From Lanius collurio (lineage: Eukaryota > Chordata > Aves > Passeriformes > Laniidae), in assembly GCA_020086605.1 (NCBI GenBank), contig JACBWW010000004.1, forward strand, positions 34,972,616-35,036,615: a stretch of 64,000 nt of DNA. Direction: 5' to 3'. Positions 1-11,682 of the stretch are shown here, piece after piece (the first letter of the stretch is position 1; each line of letters starts with the position of its first letter). The translations under genes were made by a program, and so were the position numbers. The notes beneath the pieces were generated by a model. That model had not been told where the DNA came from. It did not search any database and saw nothing but the letters and a program-made list of their open reading frames with translations.

Positions 1-180
1 CCCCGCCCTCGGCGCGCGCCCTGCCCGCGCCCCGCGCCCCGTCCCCGGCGGCTCCGCTCCGCCGGCGGCGGGTTCCTGCTTCCGTCTCCTCCCGCCGCTC
101 CCCCGCCCGCTCCGCCGCCCCCCCCGTCCGGCACCCGCGGCAGCGGTAGCGCGGGGTCCGCCGGCGGCGCCGGCACTCGG
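1..180 (+). other. FUT8: Probable FUT8 non-coding first exon (5' UTR), left end unknown
   Basis: The GC-rich block ends in CACTCGG followed by GTAAGG at 181, a near-consensus splice donor. No donor of similar quality appears earlier in the island. The mammalian FUT8 gene is known to use untranslated upstream exons before the exon carrying the ATG, so a non-coding exon in the CpG island fits. The transcription start is not identifiable by eye, so the left boundary given is only the window edge. A second GTAAGG donor-like site at 888, after CTTACTG, could define a longer or alternative first exon. Confidence 0.55.
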
Positions 181-700
181 GTAAGGGGATGCGGGGGCTG
201 AGCGGCAGGCGCGGCGGCGGGGAAGCGGGTACCGAGGCGAGACGGGGCTGCTCTGGCCAGCGCTCCCCATCCCTCTCCCGGGCCTGGCGGCGCCGCTTTT
301 GCGACTCGGGCGCTGCTCAGCAACGGCCGCCGCCGCCGCCAGGGTGGTGATGGCGGGGAGGGGGCCGGTCCCCGCCGTGTGCCGGGCTCCCCGTGGGCTC
401 TCTCACCTGAGGGTCGCTGGTGGGGCCTGAGGCCGCCGGAGAGCGCGGCGGAGAAAGGGGAGGCCGGGCTCGGCGGGCTGCCGGGGCATCACCGTCGGCG
501 ACGGGGCCGGGCTGGGCCCGGGAGGGAGATACGTGCGAGCCCGGGGCGGCAGCGTTGCCCCGGGCGCGGCGTGGGCAGCGGGGTTCCCGCAGAGCGGAGC
601 GCGGCTGCCACCGTCCCGTGCGCCGCGGCCGCAGGGCGCGGGGAGCGGCCTCCAACTTTCCTTGTCCCGGGAACTACGGACGCCCGAGGGGACGCCTGGT
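1..700 (+). promoter_or_regulatory. FUT8: CpG-island promoter region of FUT8
   Basis: This stretch is very rich in G+C and in CpG dinucleotides, and then gives way abruptly to AT-rich DNA after about 700. The first bases contain a GC-box-like CCCCGCCC, and GGCGG/CCGCC motifs recur, as expected for Sp-family sites. I see no convincing TATA box. This is typical of a housekeeping-type vertebrate promoter, and it lies upstream on the same strand as the FUT8 start codon. The left window edge cuts the island, so the transcription start may lie outside. The apparent ORFs here are open only because GC-rich DNA has few stop codons. Assignment to FUT8 rests on strand, position and the donor at 181; a second, divergent transcript from the same island cannot be excluded. 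Confidence 0.75.
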
Positions 701-3700
701 TTTGGCAGGGAGAAATACTGGGAAACGTGGACTTTGAGGACGGACCTGACGCTCTAGGGCCGCCTGGTAGCTCGAGGAAGTGCTTGTCTCACATGGGTAC
801 AGAGCCATCGGTTGTTGCCTGGGGCTTTTCCCACGGCGACCTTTCCCTCGGCACAATTAACTGCTTTGGTCGTGGATCCTCTTACTGGTAAGGTTCTGGC
901 GATTTACCTCGGGGCGAGTCAGTGCTTGATGTATGCTCAGGTCTTTCACACGTGTGTGCAGGTAGTGCGCGCACTGTGTTCTTGGTGCACTGCAAAGACC
1001 AGGCTGTGATCCTCTGCTTTCAGCAACTCTTGGTGGAGGGTACAAGAGGTAGGAGCTATAGTGCAGTGGTGCAGGTTGTACCAAGGAGCCTATGGGCAAA
1101 GACATCAGCTGTAAAATTGCTTGTTCAAAGACTGTCACTTCCTCGGGGCTGTACCTGCTGTCCTTGCGCCCTCAACACACACGGTACACTGCGATGCACT
1201 TGTTATGTGTACATGGGTGTGGGAAACAGCCCTGTGTTCAGAGTGTTCTTGTACCTTATCTGCGATCTTGTATTAGCACTTGGCAGCTCATGCTCTCTGT
1301 GTCCGTGTGTATTTGTATACTGAAACATATAGCTGAAAACTGTATGTTTCAGTATACATGTGTACATATATATATACACACATGCTCCTTCTATCCCAAA
1401 GTATACGATCTTAATGTCTAGGCCTGTAACTTAATGGAGTAAATACTTCAGAAAGAGTGAGCATGAAAAGGTTTCTTGATTTTATAATATTAATCTTATT
1501 TATTTTTCCTACTAGTTTTCCACTGCAAGTTGTCAAAAACTTCAGAAAAGTCAGAACTGCAAAAGCAAATAAGTGGCCAACATTGCTTGTGCTGCTGGTG
1601 CTTGGGGTGCTTTTACAGATGACTCTGTTACAATTCCTTTCATTATTAAAGAAAACTAGTCATGAGGAGTTGGTGACTCTGCTTTGATGTATTTCCAGTA
1701 GCGTCTGTTTCTCCGGTTACTGCAGGTGTGCTTACTGCAAGATTTTTTTTGATGCTTGTTAGGGTTTCATACTTATGTGTACCTTAACCAGGCACACTAG
1801 CATATTGCAAAGTTTGCATATTTTCCCACCTACATGTAATAAGACAGCCTTTTTCAAAGTTGGAAGTATAATGAATTACTCTTCTTTTCTGAGTGAGAAG
1901 CTCAGCAATGAGGGAAAGGCGGGAATCAACTTGGAGTGTTGAATTAGGCAAATTCACTTTTTTAGTGATGTAGTTGCCAGGACATTGGACAACTGGGAAA
2001 TACAGAAGGTCAGTTGGAAGGTGTAGCTTTCTTTCCTGTTTAGTCCTTTGTCTTAATTTGTTTAAAATTTTTGCAGTTTCATGAGCTGAACAACTGCAAA
2101 GATACTAGTTCTAGCTAATACGAGGAAAAAAAGTGAGCTAGACTTGCTGGAGTAGACATGGAGCTGCTTCACCTTAAGTGAATCAGAAAAGGTTGCATTA
2201 AACCACACAGGGGCTTCCCTTTGGTTTGGCATCTGTGGTTTATGATCACTTTATTGAGACTGCAAATAGAGACTTGTTTGTATAATTGAATGCTTATATA
2301 TTGCAAATATTGCACACCATTCATAGTGTAAAAAAAATTTTTTTTGGTCCATTTCTGTCTTTACGTGGCAGTATGGAATAGGTGCTTTATCTGTCAGATC
2401 TTTCTAAACCAAATGATTTTCCCAGGCTTGGAATGTATGCAGTTAAAAATAATAAATGATAATTTTATTTATATTTTATCAGATCAGTCTGTTCATTGAC
2501 ATTTAAGTGGGTAAAGATGAAGAATGTTTGGACTTGAGTATTTATATCTTGTTGCAGAGTCAGAATTAAAGTAAAAAGTCATTACTGTAGTCTTAGGCTG
2601 GTCTGGAGGGGGAGCTAGTGTCAAAGCAAAAGTGACTTAATTTTCTGGACTCGTTCAAAAGCTTGTTGTTTGGTCATAGAATATGCTTCTAATACGATAA
2701 GGAATACAATTGTAGATGATGCATGCTATGTATGATTGCATTAATATGCATTTCTTGTAGGAGGAAAATAATCTTCAGGTGAAGTGGTGGGTGAGTTTTT
2801 TAGGGAAATAGAGTATGTGTTTTGTTATTGTGAAGCAAAAACTATATGCAAAGAACTTTGAAGTTGCAAGGTCAAGCTCTTATAAGTCATGAAAAGCCAG
2901 AATTAGAGATTCTTGTAAGAACTGTAATGTGTCCTGTAAATGTAGGGCTAAATGTTACATTTTCCCCTACAATGTTGCTTTTAGTATGTAGCGTAGAATA
3001 GCATAGATGGTGTTCCGTGTGTGATACTGAATCCTTTTTCTTGGTATCAAATAATGTGTGGCCTTACTATTTGTTTATGTGCTGTTCATACTGTACCTTC
3101 TTAATTTCCTCTTTTGCTATTTCATTACCTTCAGTCTCTAGTGCCTGCATGTTTCACTAGTAATATTTTCACATAAGTCTCCTGAGATACATTATGTATT
3201 CCTTTGTGTTGAATATCCAATTTAGGACCTTTATGATATGATTTTTCAAAATAAAATATCAGTGTTTTAATGATTTATGTGTTCTAAGATGTTTTCCCAT
3301 AAAGTTCTAATTTACTAACAATAATCTAGCTTTTCTTTGTTGTTTTTAATAAACCCCTCAACAGGGATCCAGGAATGCCTATCTAGAAAAGACCTCACTG
3401 CTTGATTTGTAGTATGGTGTGTGTTGATTTAGACTGCAAGTATAAATACTTAGATCTGTTGCTGTGTTAACCCCAAGGTACTAAGTCCATAGTTTTGATG
3501 AAGAGTGGATTGCTCATTAAAAGTTTGGGGGGTTTTTTTATACTTTTTTTTTTCTTTTAAAAATTATTTGTATGCAAGAGAGAAGAAAAAAATAAAATTT
3601 TCCAGGACAATATTAATTCTGTCCCTTTTCCTGCAATACCTGTCTCATTAACAACACACTTGCCAACATTTGCAGTGCATATGGCAAGGTCCTTATACAA

Positions 3701-4794
3701 TATAACATAATGTTGTTATTTTTTTTTTTCCTAGCATTTTGTTCAGTAACAGAGCAAGAGTACCTTGGGCACAAGGGCATAGAGAACAAGATCAAATAAC
3801 CTTTAATTTTTGTCATGTGACTATATTTTTTCTTTGAACCGATGGTTAGGTTTTTGATAGTTTTAAACTCCGTGAAATTCTTTGTGCATAACCAAAAATG
3901 TTCAGCATTCCAGATTAAAAAAAAAAGTCAACAAGCCTGATGGACAGGAGGAATTCCCTTGTCCTATGGGTTTGCATATATGACTAAAATGCATATAGCA
4001 TATAAGTCTTTAAAAATACTGAAATGTGTCTATTTTGCCATGAGACTTGAGCTAGCTGGAAAGGTGATACTAGTAATTTATGATTCATCTGTGGTCCAAA
4101 TCATGTTGTCTGTGTATGTTTTTCTGAGATTTTTAAGTGTTTGAAAGTAGATGTGAAACTCTGGAATACTGGGTTCTTTTGCAGACTCTGGCAGTGAGCA
4201 CTGATTTTTCTGCTTATTCCTGGTGTGATATCTCCCTGTCCCAATCGCCTTTGTCCTCTTCTGAAATTTTTATCACAATCCTATTTTCCCCAAGTAAACA
4301 GTTTGTTTCTCGCTAAAGGGCTTCTTATCTGACATCCAGAACTGCTGTGCCTAGAGGTTCTAACTAATAAATTGTTTATCCCGGTTTCTTCCACTGTTTG
4401 AATCCTTTCTAGCTTTTCACAGTCCTCTCTGCTGGTCTCAGGTTTCTTTCTACTATCCTCAGTTTCACATCCAGTTCTCTGTCATAAAAAGGGTCTGTCC
4501 TCTTCATGTTGTGCATTTCCACTGGCTCCTATTCTGTCTTCTGTAGTTTTCCACCTTCAGTTTTGTGCTTCATTCTTCCTGGCTTCCCTCATCTGAATTT
4601 GTTTTTTCCTGCCTGTCTTCCTACCTATCTCGGACTTGGTCTCTGTCCCAAACTCAAGATTGCGTTCACTCTGTCAACTGTATCAGCTTTTTTCCATATT
4701 GCAGTTCTTTCTTTAGTCAAATTTTATTGCTTCCTCTCTTTTCCACCCTTTTGTGTACGTGGATAGCTTATGTTTTCATACTTGTTGGATCCAG
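701..4794. other. Intronic DNA, mostly unremarkable
   Basis: Unique-looking AT-rich intron with a perfect inverted repeat at 1314-1358 beside a short TA/CA repeat. About 4190-4760 is markedly pyrimidine-rich on the + strand; it could be an old repeat that I cannot name. A 76-codon hydrophobic ORF at 1457-1687 has no recognisable family and is probably chance. Confidence 0.5.
1314..1358. repeat. Perfect 16-bp inverted repeat (stem-loop)
   Basis: Arms 1314-1329 and 1343-1358 are exact reverse complements, separated by 13 nt. A transcript would fold into a 16-bp hairpin on either strand. It is followed directly by an alternating TA/CA run. It could be a remnant of a short DNA element's ends or a chance palindrome. 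The stem is short for a microRNA precursor. Confidence 0.8.
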
Positions 4795-7185
4795 CAGGGA
4801 TATCACTGAGGATAAATTTAGATGCCAGTGGTCCATCCTGATAGTCAGGAAAACAAGCAGACCTATGAAGAGGTGAGCTTGACTTTATGGGGAACTCATG
4901 TCCGAGCTGCAGTGCAAAAATGGGATATGCAAGCAGGGGCAGCTGGGACAGGCTACGAAGGAGAAATTTAGAAAAATTGTCCTGGTATGTAGAGATGACA
5001 TCAAGAGAGCCAATGCTCACCTAGAGATGACACTTATGAGGGAGATCAAGGGCAGCAAGAAGCGTTTCTTCTAGTACTTGAGTAGTGAAAAGCAGGACAC
5101 ATAAAATACGAGCTTCTTTTGGGCAGTGATGTGTCATAGTGACAGTGGATACAGATAAGGCTGGGGTACCTGATCCTTCTGTTCCTTGATGAGTCATTGC
5201 CAGCAAGGTCTCCCAGGCCTCTGTGTTTAGTAACAAGGGTTTGAGGAGAGGAACTACCAGCAGTGGCTGAGGATTCAGTTGGGGATTATTGGGAGAACTC
5301 AAGTCCTACCTATGCATGTGGCCAAATGCACTGTGCCTATGAATGCTGATAGAGCTGGCCAGAGTCACAGTGAGGTGCTTCCCCATTATCTTTGAAGCAT
5401 CTTGGATACCAGAAGACCCTCCCAATGGCTGAGCAAATGCATAAAAAGGCTAAAATACAGCCCAAAGAGCTACAAACTGGGTAGCTTCCTTCTTGTCCCA
5501 GGGGAAAATAAGGGTGTGGGTGTTCTCAGAGCACATTTCTGGTCACAAGAAGAAGGAGGTGAACGGGAGCAATCAGCATGGATTTATCAAAGGTAAATAA
5601 TGCATGACAAGGCAGATTGTCTTCTATGGTAAAACAACTGACTTTGGATGAAGGAAGAACAGTGGATTTGATCTTCCTAGAATTTAGCAAGATTTTCAGC
5701 TCTGTCTCCAACAACATTCTCGTATCCAGATTTGGACATTACAGATTGCTGGAGAGCTAGATGGTATAAAAAAGACTGGTTAGATGGATGGACTCAGAAA
5801 GAAGTGCTTAATGCATCATATAGAGAGGTTGATCAACAAGAGGGGTATGCAGGGATTTGTCTTGAGTAGGTGATAAAGTGTGCTGTTGTGCTTGCAGATG
5901 ACACCGAATTGGGGGAATAGTTGCTGTGCTCGATGATGGGCTGCCATTCAGAGGGACTTTGTTGCTGTGAACACAAGGCTCATCTGGAGCTTGAGCATCT
6001 TGCAGTGTTACAGGCTGGGGACTGACAGGCTGGAAAGCAGCTCTGCTGGAGAAACCTGGGGTTCTGATAGACAGCACTCTAACCATGGATCAGCAGCAGT
6101 ATGCCCCTGCAGAATCACAGAAAGGTTTCCAGCTACCAGTGTAAAGCACAGCACTGAGGAAAAGAAAAAAATTATCTCAGAGCCTGTACAAAGGGACATA
6201 AGAGATTGTCCAGGTCCAGCCTCCCTGCTGTGAGCAGGGACACCTTCCACTAGACCAGGCTGCTCAAAGCCCTGTTCAGCCTGGCCTTGAACACTTCCAG
6301 GGGTGGGGCATCCACAACCTCGCTGGGCAACCTGCTCCAGAGTTCCACCACCCTTGCAATAAAAAATTTCTTCCTGGTATCTTATCTGAACCTTCCCTCT
6401 TTCAATGAAGGCCATTCTCCCTTGCCCTATCACTACATGCCTTTGTCAGAAGTCCCTCTCCAGCTGTCATGCAGACCCCCTTTAGGTCCTGGAAGGTGCT
6501 CTAAGGTTTCAAAGGAGCCTTCTCTCCTTTTCCTGTCCCTTTCCCTCTTGCTCTCCCCAACCCCAACTCCTCATAAAAGAAAGGCACTGACATCCTGAAC
6601 TCAATGAGAAGGAACATAACCAGCAGATAAACAGAAGTGATTGTTCATCTCTACTTGCTGCTCATTAGGCTGCATCCAGAGTGCTGTGCCCAGTTTTGGG
6701 ACTCTAAACACTGGAAAGATACTGACAAATAGAAGTGAAGTTGGTGGAGGGACTACGAAGATGGTCAGGGAGCTGGAGCACTTGTCCTGTGAGGAGAGGC
6801 TGAGAAAGATAGATTTGTTTAGCCTGAGAAACAGGTGATTTCAGTGGGATCGAACAACAACATGCTGATTTACTTGAGGATGTCACTGAGAAGATGGAGT
6901 CAGGCTCTCTACTGATATGGGTGAGGAGAAGCCATGAGGCAGTGTTCATAAATTGAAACAAAGAAGTTCAGACTGGATGTAAGGAAAAATTCTTTCCATG
7001 GGGATAGTCAAGCTGTATAAGAGGCTGCCCTGAGAAGCTGTGTAGCTTTTGTCTTAGAGGTTTCCAGGACACAAATAGGTAAAGCTGAACAACCCATTCT
7101 TATCTGATATCTGACTTTGAGCAGGAGATTGGACTGAGTGGCATGTGGAGGTCCCTTCCAAGCTCTGTTACCCTGCTGGTATACA
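4795..7185 (+). mobile_element. CR1 LINE, 5'-truncated, with reverse-transcriptase remnants
   Basis: A long decayed copy of the chicken-repeat-1 non-LTR retrotransposon. Recognisable landmarks in order are the pre-RT segment around 4930-5070; the segment beginning with a helix like QHGFIKG at about 5570-5600; the phrase corresponding to FYGKTTDFG at about 5620-5650; the LADDTEL reading at 5891-5911, which retains the reverse-transcriptase ADD catalytic residues; and the C-terminal ORF2 plus 3' region from about 6613 to 7185. Stops and frameshifts throughout mean it cannot be active. It is interrupted at about 6113-6612 by a minus-strand CR1 copy and flanking sequence. The left end is uncertain by about 70 bp. 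The family assignment comes from remembered consensus text. Confidence 0.8.
6113..6545 (-). mobile_element. CR1 LINE 3' fragment nested in the + strand CR1
   Basis: The + strand text from about 6190 (phrases like CCAGGTCCAGCC, CACTAGACCAGGCTGCTCAAAG, GGCATCCACAACCTCGCTGG) is the reverse complement of the CR1 3' region. The host CR1 stops near 6110 and resumes near 6613 in its original frame of reference, so this copy integrated later. The left boundary is blurred because 6130-6185 does not resemble consensus. The region 6545-6612 is a C-rich and A-rich filler that I cannot assign. Confidence 0.75.
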
Positions 7186-10100
7186 ACTGTGGATCTTTAG
7201 TGCCCAGAATCCTTATACAGGAATGGAATAAGTACAGGCAGGATAAGTAGGTGGCTCAGCTGCAACATATCAAAACAGAATCAGTAACAGTAGCATTACA
7301 GTGAGCTTGATAAAAGCATCATTTGTATGTCAGGGTAAGCATTTTGCTGTCTCTTAGAAAGATGCATGTGGAGCTTAAAGCATACAAGTGATTAAACTTT
7401 TTGAAGAAAAATAACCTTTTGTAATGAGGTGAAAGAGTATTTCTATGTAACTTTCCTTGAAAAGAGGAAAAATATGTTTTGCATACCATGTAAATATTGA
7501 AGTAACTTTGACATGGACACCTGGCACAAAGTGGGTCATCTTGAAAATCCTTTGGCAACTTAAACTGAAAAATGATTCTTCTTCGAGGAAGTATGTGTCA
7601 GCCTTCAAAATTGGTGAACTCTTTTGGTCATTTGTCATGATAAGTATGTAAATTCGCATTATGTAGCTCATAATGTATCATTTCAAGGTGGTGATTTTCT
7701 GACAATCTGTTAAATCAGTTGCAGTCAATTCTGATTTCCCTCCCCACCCCCCGCACCCTCATATTATATACTAGTTCCCTCACATGTTTATTTTTTCTTC
7801 CTGCTCTTTTCTCCCTCCCCTGCCACATTTTCAGGGTGGGGAATAAATAAAGGAAGAGAAGTAGTCCTAAGATTCAAGGAGCCCAGAAACTGTTTTGGGA
7901 GACTCTTGGCTAGAAGTCTTCAAATCAGAAGAGTTTCCTGTAACAGAGAACTACTGTGAAATAACAGACTGGGTGTATATGTATATTTAAAATTTATTTT
8001 TCATTTTTGTTATTTAAGTTTGAGCTGTTACATGAGGAATGATCTTTTTCTGAGGTTTTCGCCTCTTCATTTGTATTTGCTAAACTATACTCTAGGTATC
8101 CTCCCTAAAACAAATGGTGATTTCTGTAGCAAAGTGTAGTTTCCAGTGAATCAACCACTGTATTTAGTATCATCAAATATTGGCTATTAATAGTGTTAAT
8201 AGCCAGTATTAATTTCTTTACAGAATACATATATAGTATGTAACAGAGTAAAAAGAAATACTTCAGCTGTTGTCCATTCTAGAACTTGATGAAATTTGTG
8301 CTGCTACAATTGCTTTGTGGTAGCAATATTCTGAATGTAAATGCTTTTTAGGAATGTGCTTTCATTATATGTTTGCTTCATAATCTTATAGTAGCAAGAT
8401 GAATAATCTTCTGTAATGTTAGGGAATTTCTTTTGTGAAACAGTTAATAGCAATAAATATCACCATGACATTATTAATTCTGCATGCTACAGACTTTAGA
8501 AGCTTGTGGAACATTGCTGTGAATATCTTATGGACATCAATTTTGACTTGCTGTGAGTTAAACTCTTTCTTCAAAGCATTGCTGTTACAAAAGGTTTTAT
8601 AAAAGAGCAGTAGGAATTCTCTTCCAATAACCTCCCAATGTTCATCTTTAGTTTATTATATTACTAATGTTGTACTTCACCAGAATTTGTTTGCACAGTG
8701 ACACAATAACTTTTCAAGGCAAGTCTGATTTGTATGGGTACCAATATATTTGTTAAGCTTTCTGAAGTTTATTTTTTGAAGGTGTTTTTGTGCATGTATG
8801 TAATAAATATTAAAGTATCCAATCAGCTGTTCATTGAAGAGTTCATAAAACATATTTGTAAAAATATTTGTTTAAATTATTAGTGTATTCAATTACAAAA
8901 ATTTCTTCTTTAAATGCTTTGTGTCTAAGGAAATTTCTGTTGACCAAGTGTGAGCTTTCAGATTGCCTGGAACCTTTGTCTTTAGCTCTGTGTCTCTATT
9001 TATGATGATAAAGTATGCAGTATACCTGAAGTAAGTACACAGGTTTTTGATATGCTGTACTTAGCTGACATCTTGTCTCCTTTAGGGTGTTTGCTAAACA
9101 GCTTCTTCTGTCTGGCAATCAGTGCTCACACTGCAACAGCAAAAACTATTCCCCCTCAAGGATACAATCATCTAATGTGGGTATAATGTGTTGATGGTAC
9201 GCTCTCTCCTCGCCCCCTTTTTGTTTTTCTCACACCCCAAGTTGTATAGAACCATTCATGGCAAGGCACCTTATGTCTGTAGTTTCCCTCAGCTGCCTAG
9301 GCAAGCATTTATTTCATATTTAGGGCAAGATTTGAATATACAGGAGAAAAACTAAAACCCAAACATAAAATTGTTTTCCTTACTTTTGAGGGTTTCACTG
9401 AGACACCTTTGTGGTATTGTGCCATGTCTTAGTATGCCTAAATAGTCTCTGCCCTTCCTTTTTCTGTAGTCTGGGGTTTCGAATGACTTGTTCACAGTTT
9501 ACAGTCTTCTTGCTGCATGTCTTCACATTTCTGTTCAATAACTAAATCTGTTTCACAGTTATCTTGGGATTTTTTTTTTAACAGTACAGCATCCGACTTT
9601 TTGATCTGTCTGTTGCTTGGGGTGTCTTTAAGTTATCACAGCTAGGACAGCGTGAATTACGCCTTTTTCCTCATGTGGCCCACTGGAGGCGTTCAGTGGC
9701 ATTGAAAGATGTTCTGGAGTTACTCTTCGTTGCAGATGCCTACTCGTCAGTCTGCATTTTGGATTGAACTTCTAGACATTCTCTTTGCAGTGGTTTTTGT
9801 GTTTTAACTTCAATGAGGTGGTGCTGGACTAGGTATCAATACTCTGAAGTTTGCTCTGCCAGGCTGTAAAGATGGATGGCAATTTTGGTAATATGGCAGC
9901 TTATGTTATATCCTGTGACAATATTTTCAAATTCTGCAGATATATGCTTTGGGTACTTCCTAGGGAGCAGAGGATGTTCCCTAGCAGGTTTTGATGTTTT
10001 TTTCTCATGTTATTTTTTTTTCAGAGGCAGCAGGATCCTTGTAATGCATGTGAGAAAGCCCTTTTATCCTTCTTCACTTAATTACAATGGATCGTGCAAG

Positions 10101-11270
10101 AGCAGATGAGGGATTCAGTATAAGTAGAGCAAAGAAATGTTGGTCTCTCAAGGAGCCAGGCATACATACGAGATACAGAGAGATCAGCAAAATTTAAAAT
10201 GCTTGTTTGATTTTCCTGTACAACATACTGCAGTGTCATGCATAGGTAATGTTAATAATTCTGCAGATTTTGTGTCTACAGAAAAGCTGAGAGAACACTG
10301 TCTATATTCAGTTGCTTGCTCTTAAGACCCTTCTGTATGTGTGCACAAAACCACTCACAGTTTATCCTTAGGCACACTGAACTTGTCTAGTTGCTTCAAG
10401 CTATTGGGACAAGAATAGGAAATATCCCAAGTACTGAAATCTGACATAGAGTCATAAAACCATGTGTTGAGATGTAACAGGATATGCTGGTATCTCTTCA
10501 GCAGAGATGTTTTGGTGCTAGACTTTCCAAGGAGTGAATTTGAAATACTGTTTTACAGAGCACTGATTTTTGCTTACATCCAAATCCACTGTTTCCTGAA
10601 GTCCTGCAGCAGATAAGATCCTGCTGTCCCTGCTTTGCAGAGACAGTCACCACTTTGTGACCAAATGTATTTTTAGTTAAGACTCCCAACACTGTGCCTT
10701 TCGTGGCACGTGTTCTTATGTAGATTAGTGTGAGTACGTTTATCATTCCAACTCTGAGTGCTGTGGCTCTTTGGGGTGGGCTTACTCATTCTTCACAAGA
10801 ATAGAAGGGGAACTGTCACATTTGTATGCCTGCTAAGTGGATTGCTTAACTGCATGCATGTCCCCAGTGTTGGTTTATTCACAGTTAACAGGTTTCACAT
10901 TGTGGTTAAAATATCCTTTTATCCAACTTTTTATGTCCAGTGGATATCAGTTGTCATTAGGGAAAGCTGAAGTTCTTTTTATCTGCAGTTTTTGTTGACA
11001 TGACATGTATTCCTCCTGCCCCATTTGATCTTTGATTGGTCTTCTTATATTTTTAACTTTGGGGATTCCTTTTGTAGTACTTCGGCCTGTCTTATTCCAG
11101 GTTTACTCTTGCTTACATAATACCCTGCTTTCTCCAGTGGAGAGCCCTTTTCTTAGAGGAGAGATTTGGAAGATGAGCATAAAATTCACTGTGGTACAAT
11201 ATAGTACAGATTTATAGGTGTTTTCAAGTCATGCCATGCTGATGAAGGCATTGGTATGATCCCCTGAATG
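7186..11270. other. Intronic DNA with one imperfect palindrome
   Basis: AT-rich unique-looking intron. The only structure noted is the inverted repeat at 8176-8210. I recognise no exon, RNA gene or transposon. Confidence 0.5.
8176..8210. repeat. 15-bp inverted repeat, one mismatch
   Basis: Arms 8176-8190 and 8196-8210 are reverse complements except for one position (A versus G, tolerable as a G-U pair in RNA), with a 5-nt loop. It is AT-rich and may be chance. Confidence 0.75.
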
Positions 11271-11682
11271 TCATGGAGTCATAGAATGGTTTGTGTAGGA
11301 AGAGACCTTAAAGATCATTCCGTTCCAAGCCCCCTGCCCTAGGCAGGGACACCTTTCACTAGACCAGGTTTCTCAGAGCTCCCTCCAGCCTATCCTTGAA
11401 CACTTCCAGGGATGGGGCATACACAGCTTCTCTGGGCAACCTGTTCCAGTGCCTCACCACCCTCACAGGAAATAATTTCTTCCTATTATCTGATCTAGAT
11501 CTACTCTCAGTTTGAAGCCATCCCCTGTTGTCCTGCCACTACACACTCTTGTCAAGAGTCCCTCTCCATCTTGCAGATTCCCTTCAGGTACTGGAAGGCA
11601 GCAGTTAGGTTGCCTTAAAGCCTTCTGTTTTTCAGGCTGAACAAACCCAATTCTGTCAGCCTTTCCTCATAGGAGAGGTATT
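11271..11682 (-). mobile_element. CR1 LINE 3' fragment
   Basis: The + strand text begins with the CR1 terminal motif in reverse complement (GTCATAGAATGGTTTG). It continues through CTAGACCAGG, CACTTCCAGGGATGGGGCAT and CTGGGCAACCTGTTCCAGTG, to TTTTCAGGCTGAACAAACCC and TCAGCCTTTCCTCATAGGAG. This is a 5'-truncated copy of roughly 410 bp lying antisense to FUT8. Divergence is moderate, so it is not among the youngest copies. Confidence 0.88.

Noticed and set aside
317..1421. Overlapping ORFs of 60-170 codons on both strands in and beside the CpG island
   Set aside because: GC-rich DNA has few stop codons; the translations are Arg/Gly/Pro/Ala-rich with no recognisable domain, and several frames are open at once.
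1457..1687. 76-codon ORF with a hydrophobic N-terminus and a second hydrophobic stretch
   Set aside because: No family resemblance, AT-rich context and a length common by chance; an acceptor-like CTACTAG inside it has no matching donor of quality.
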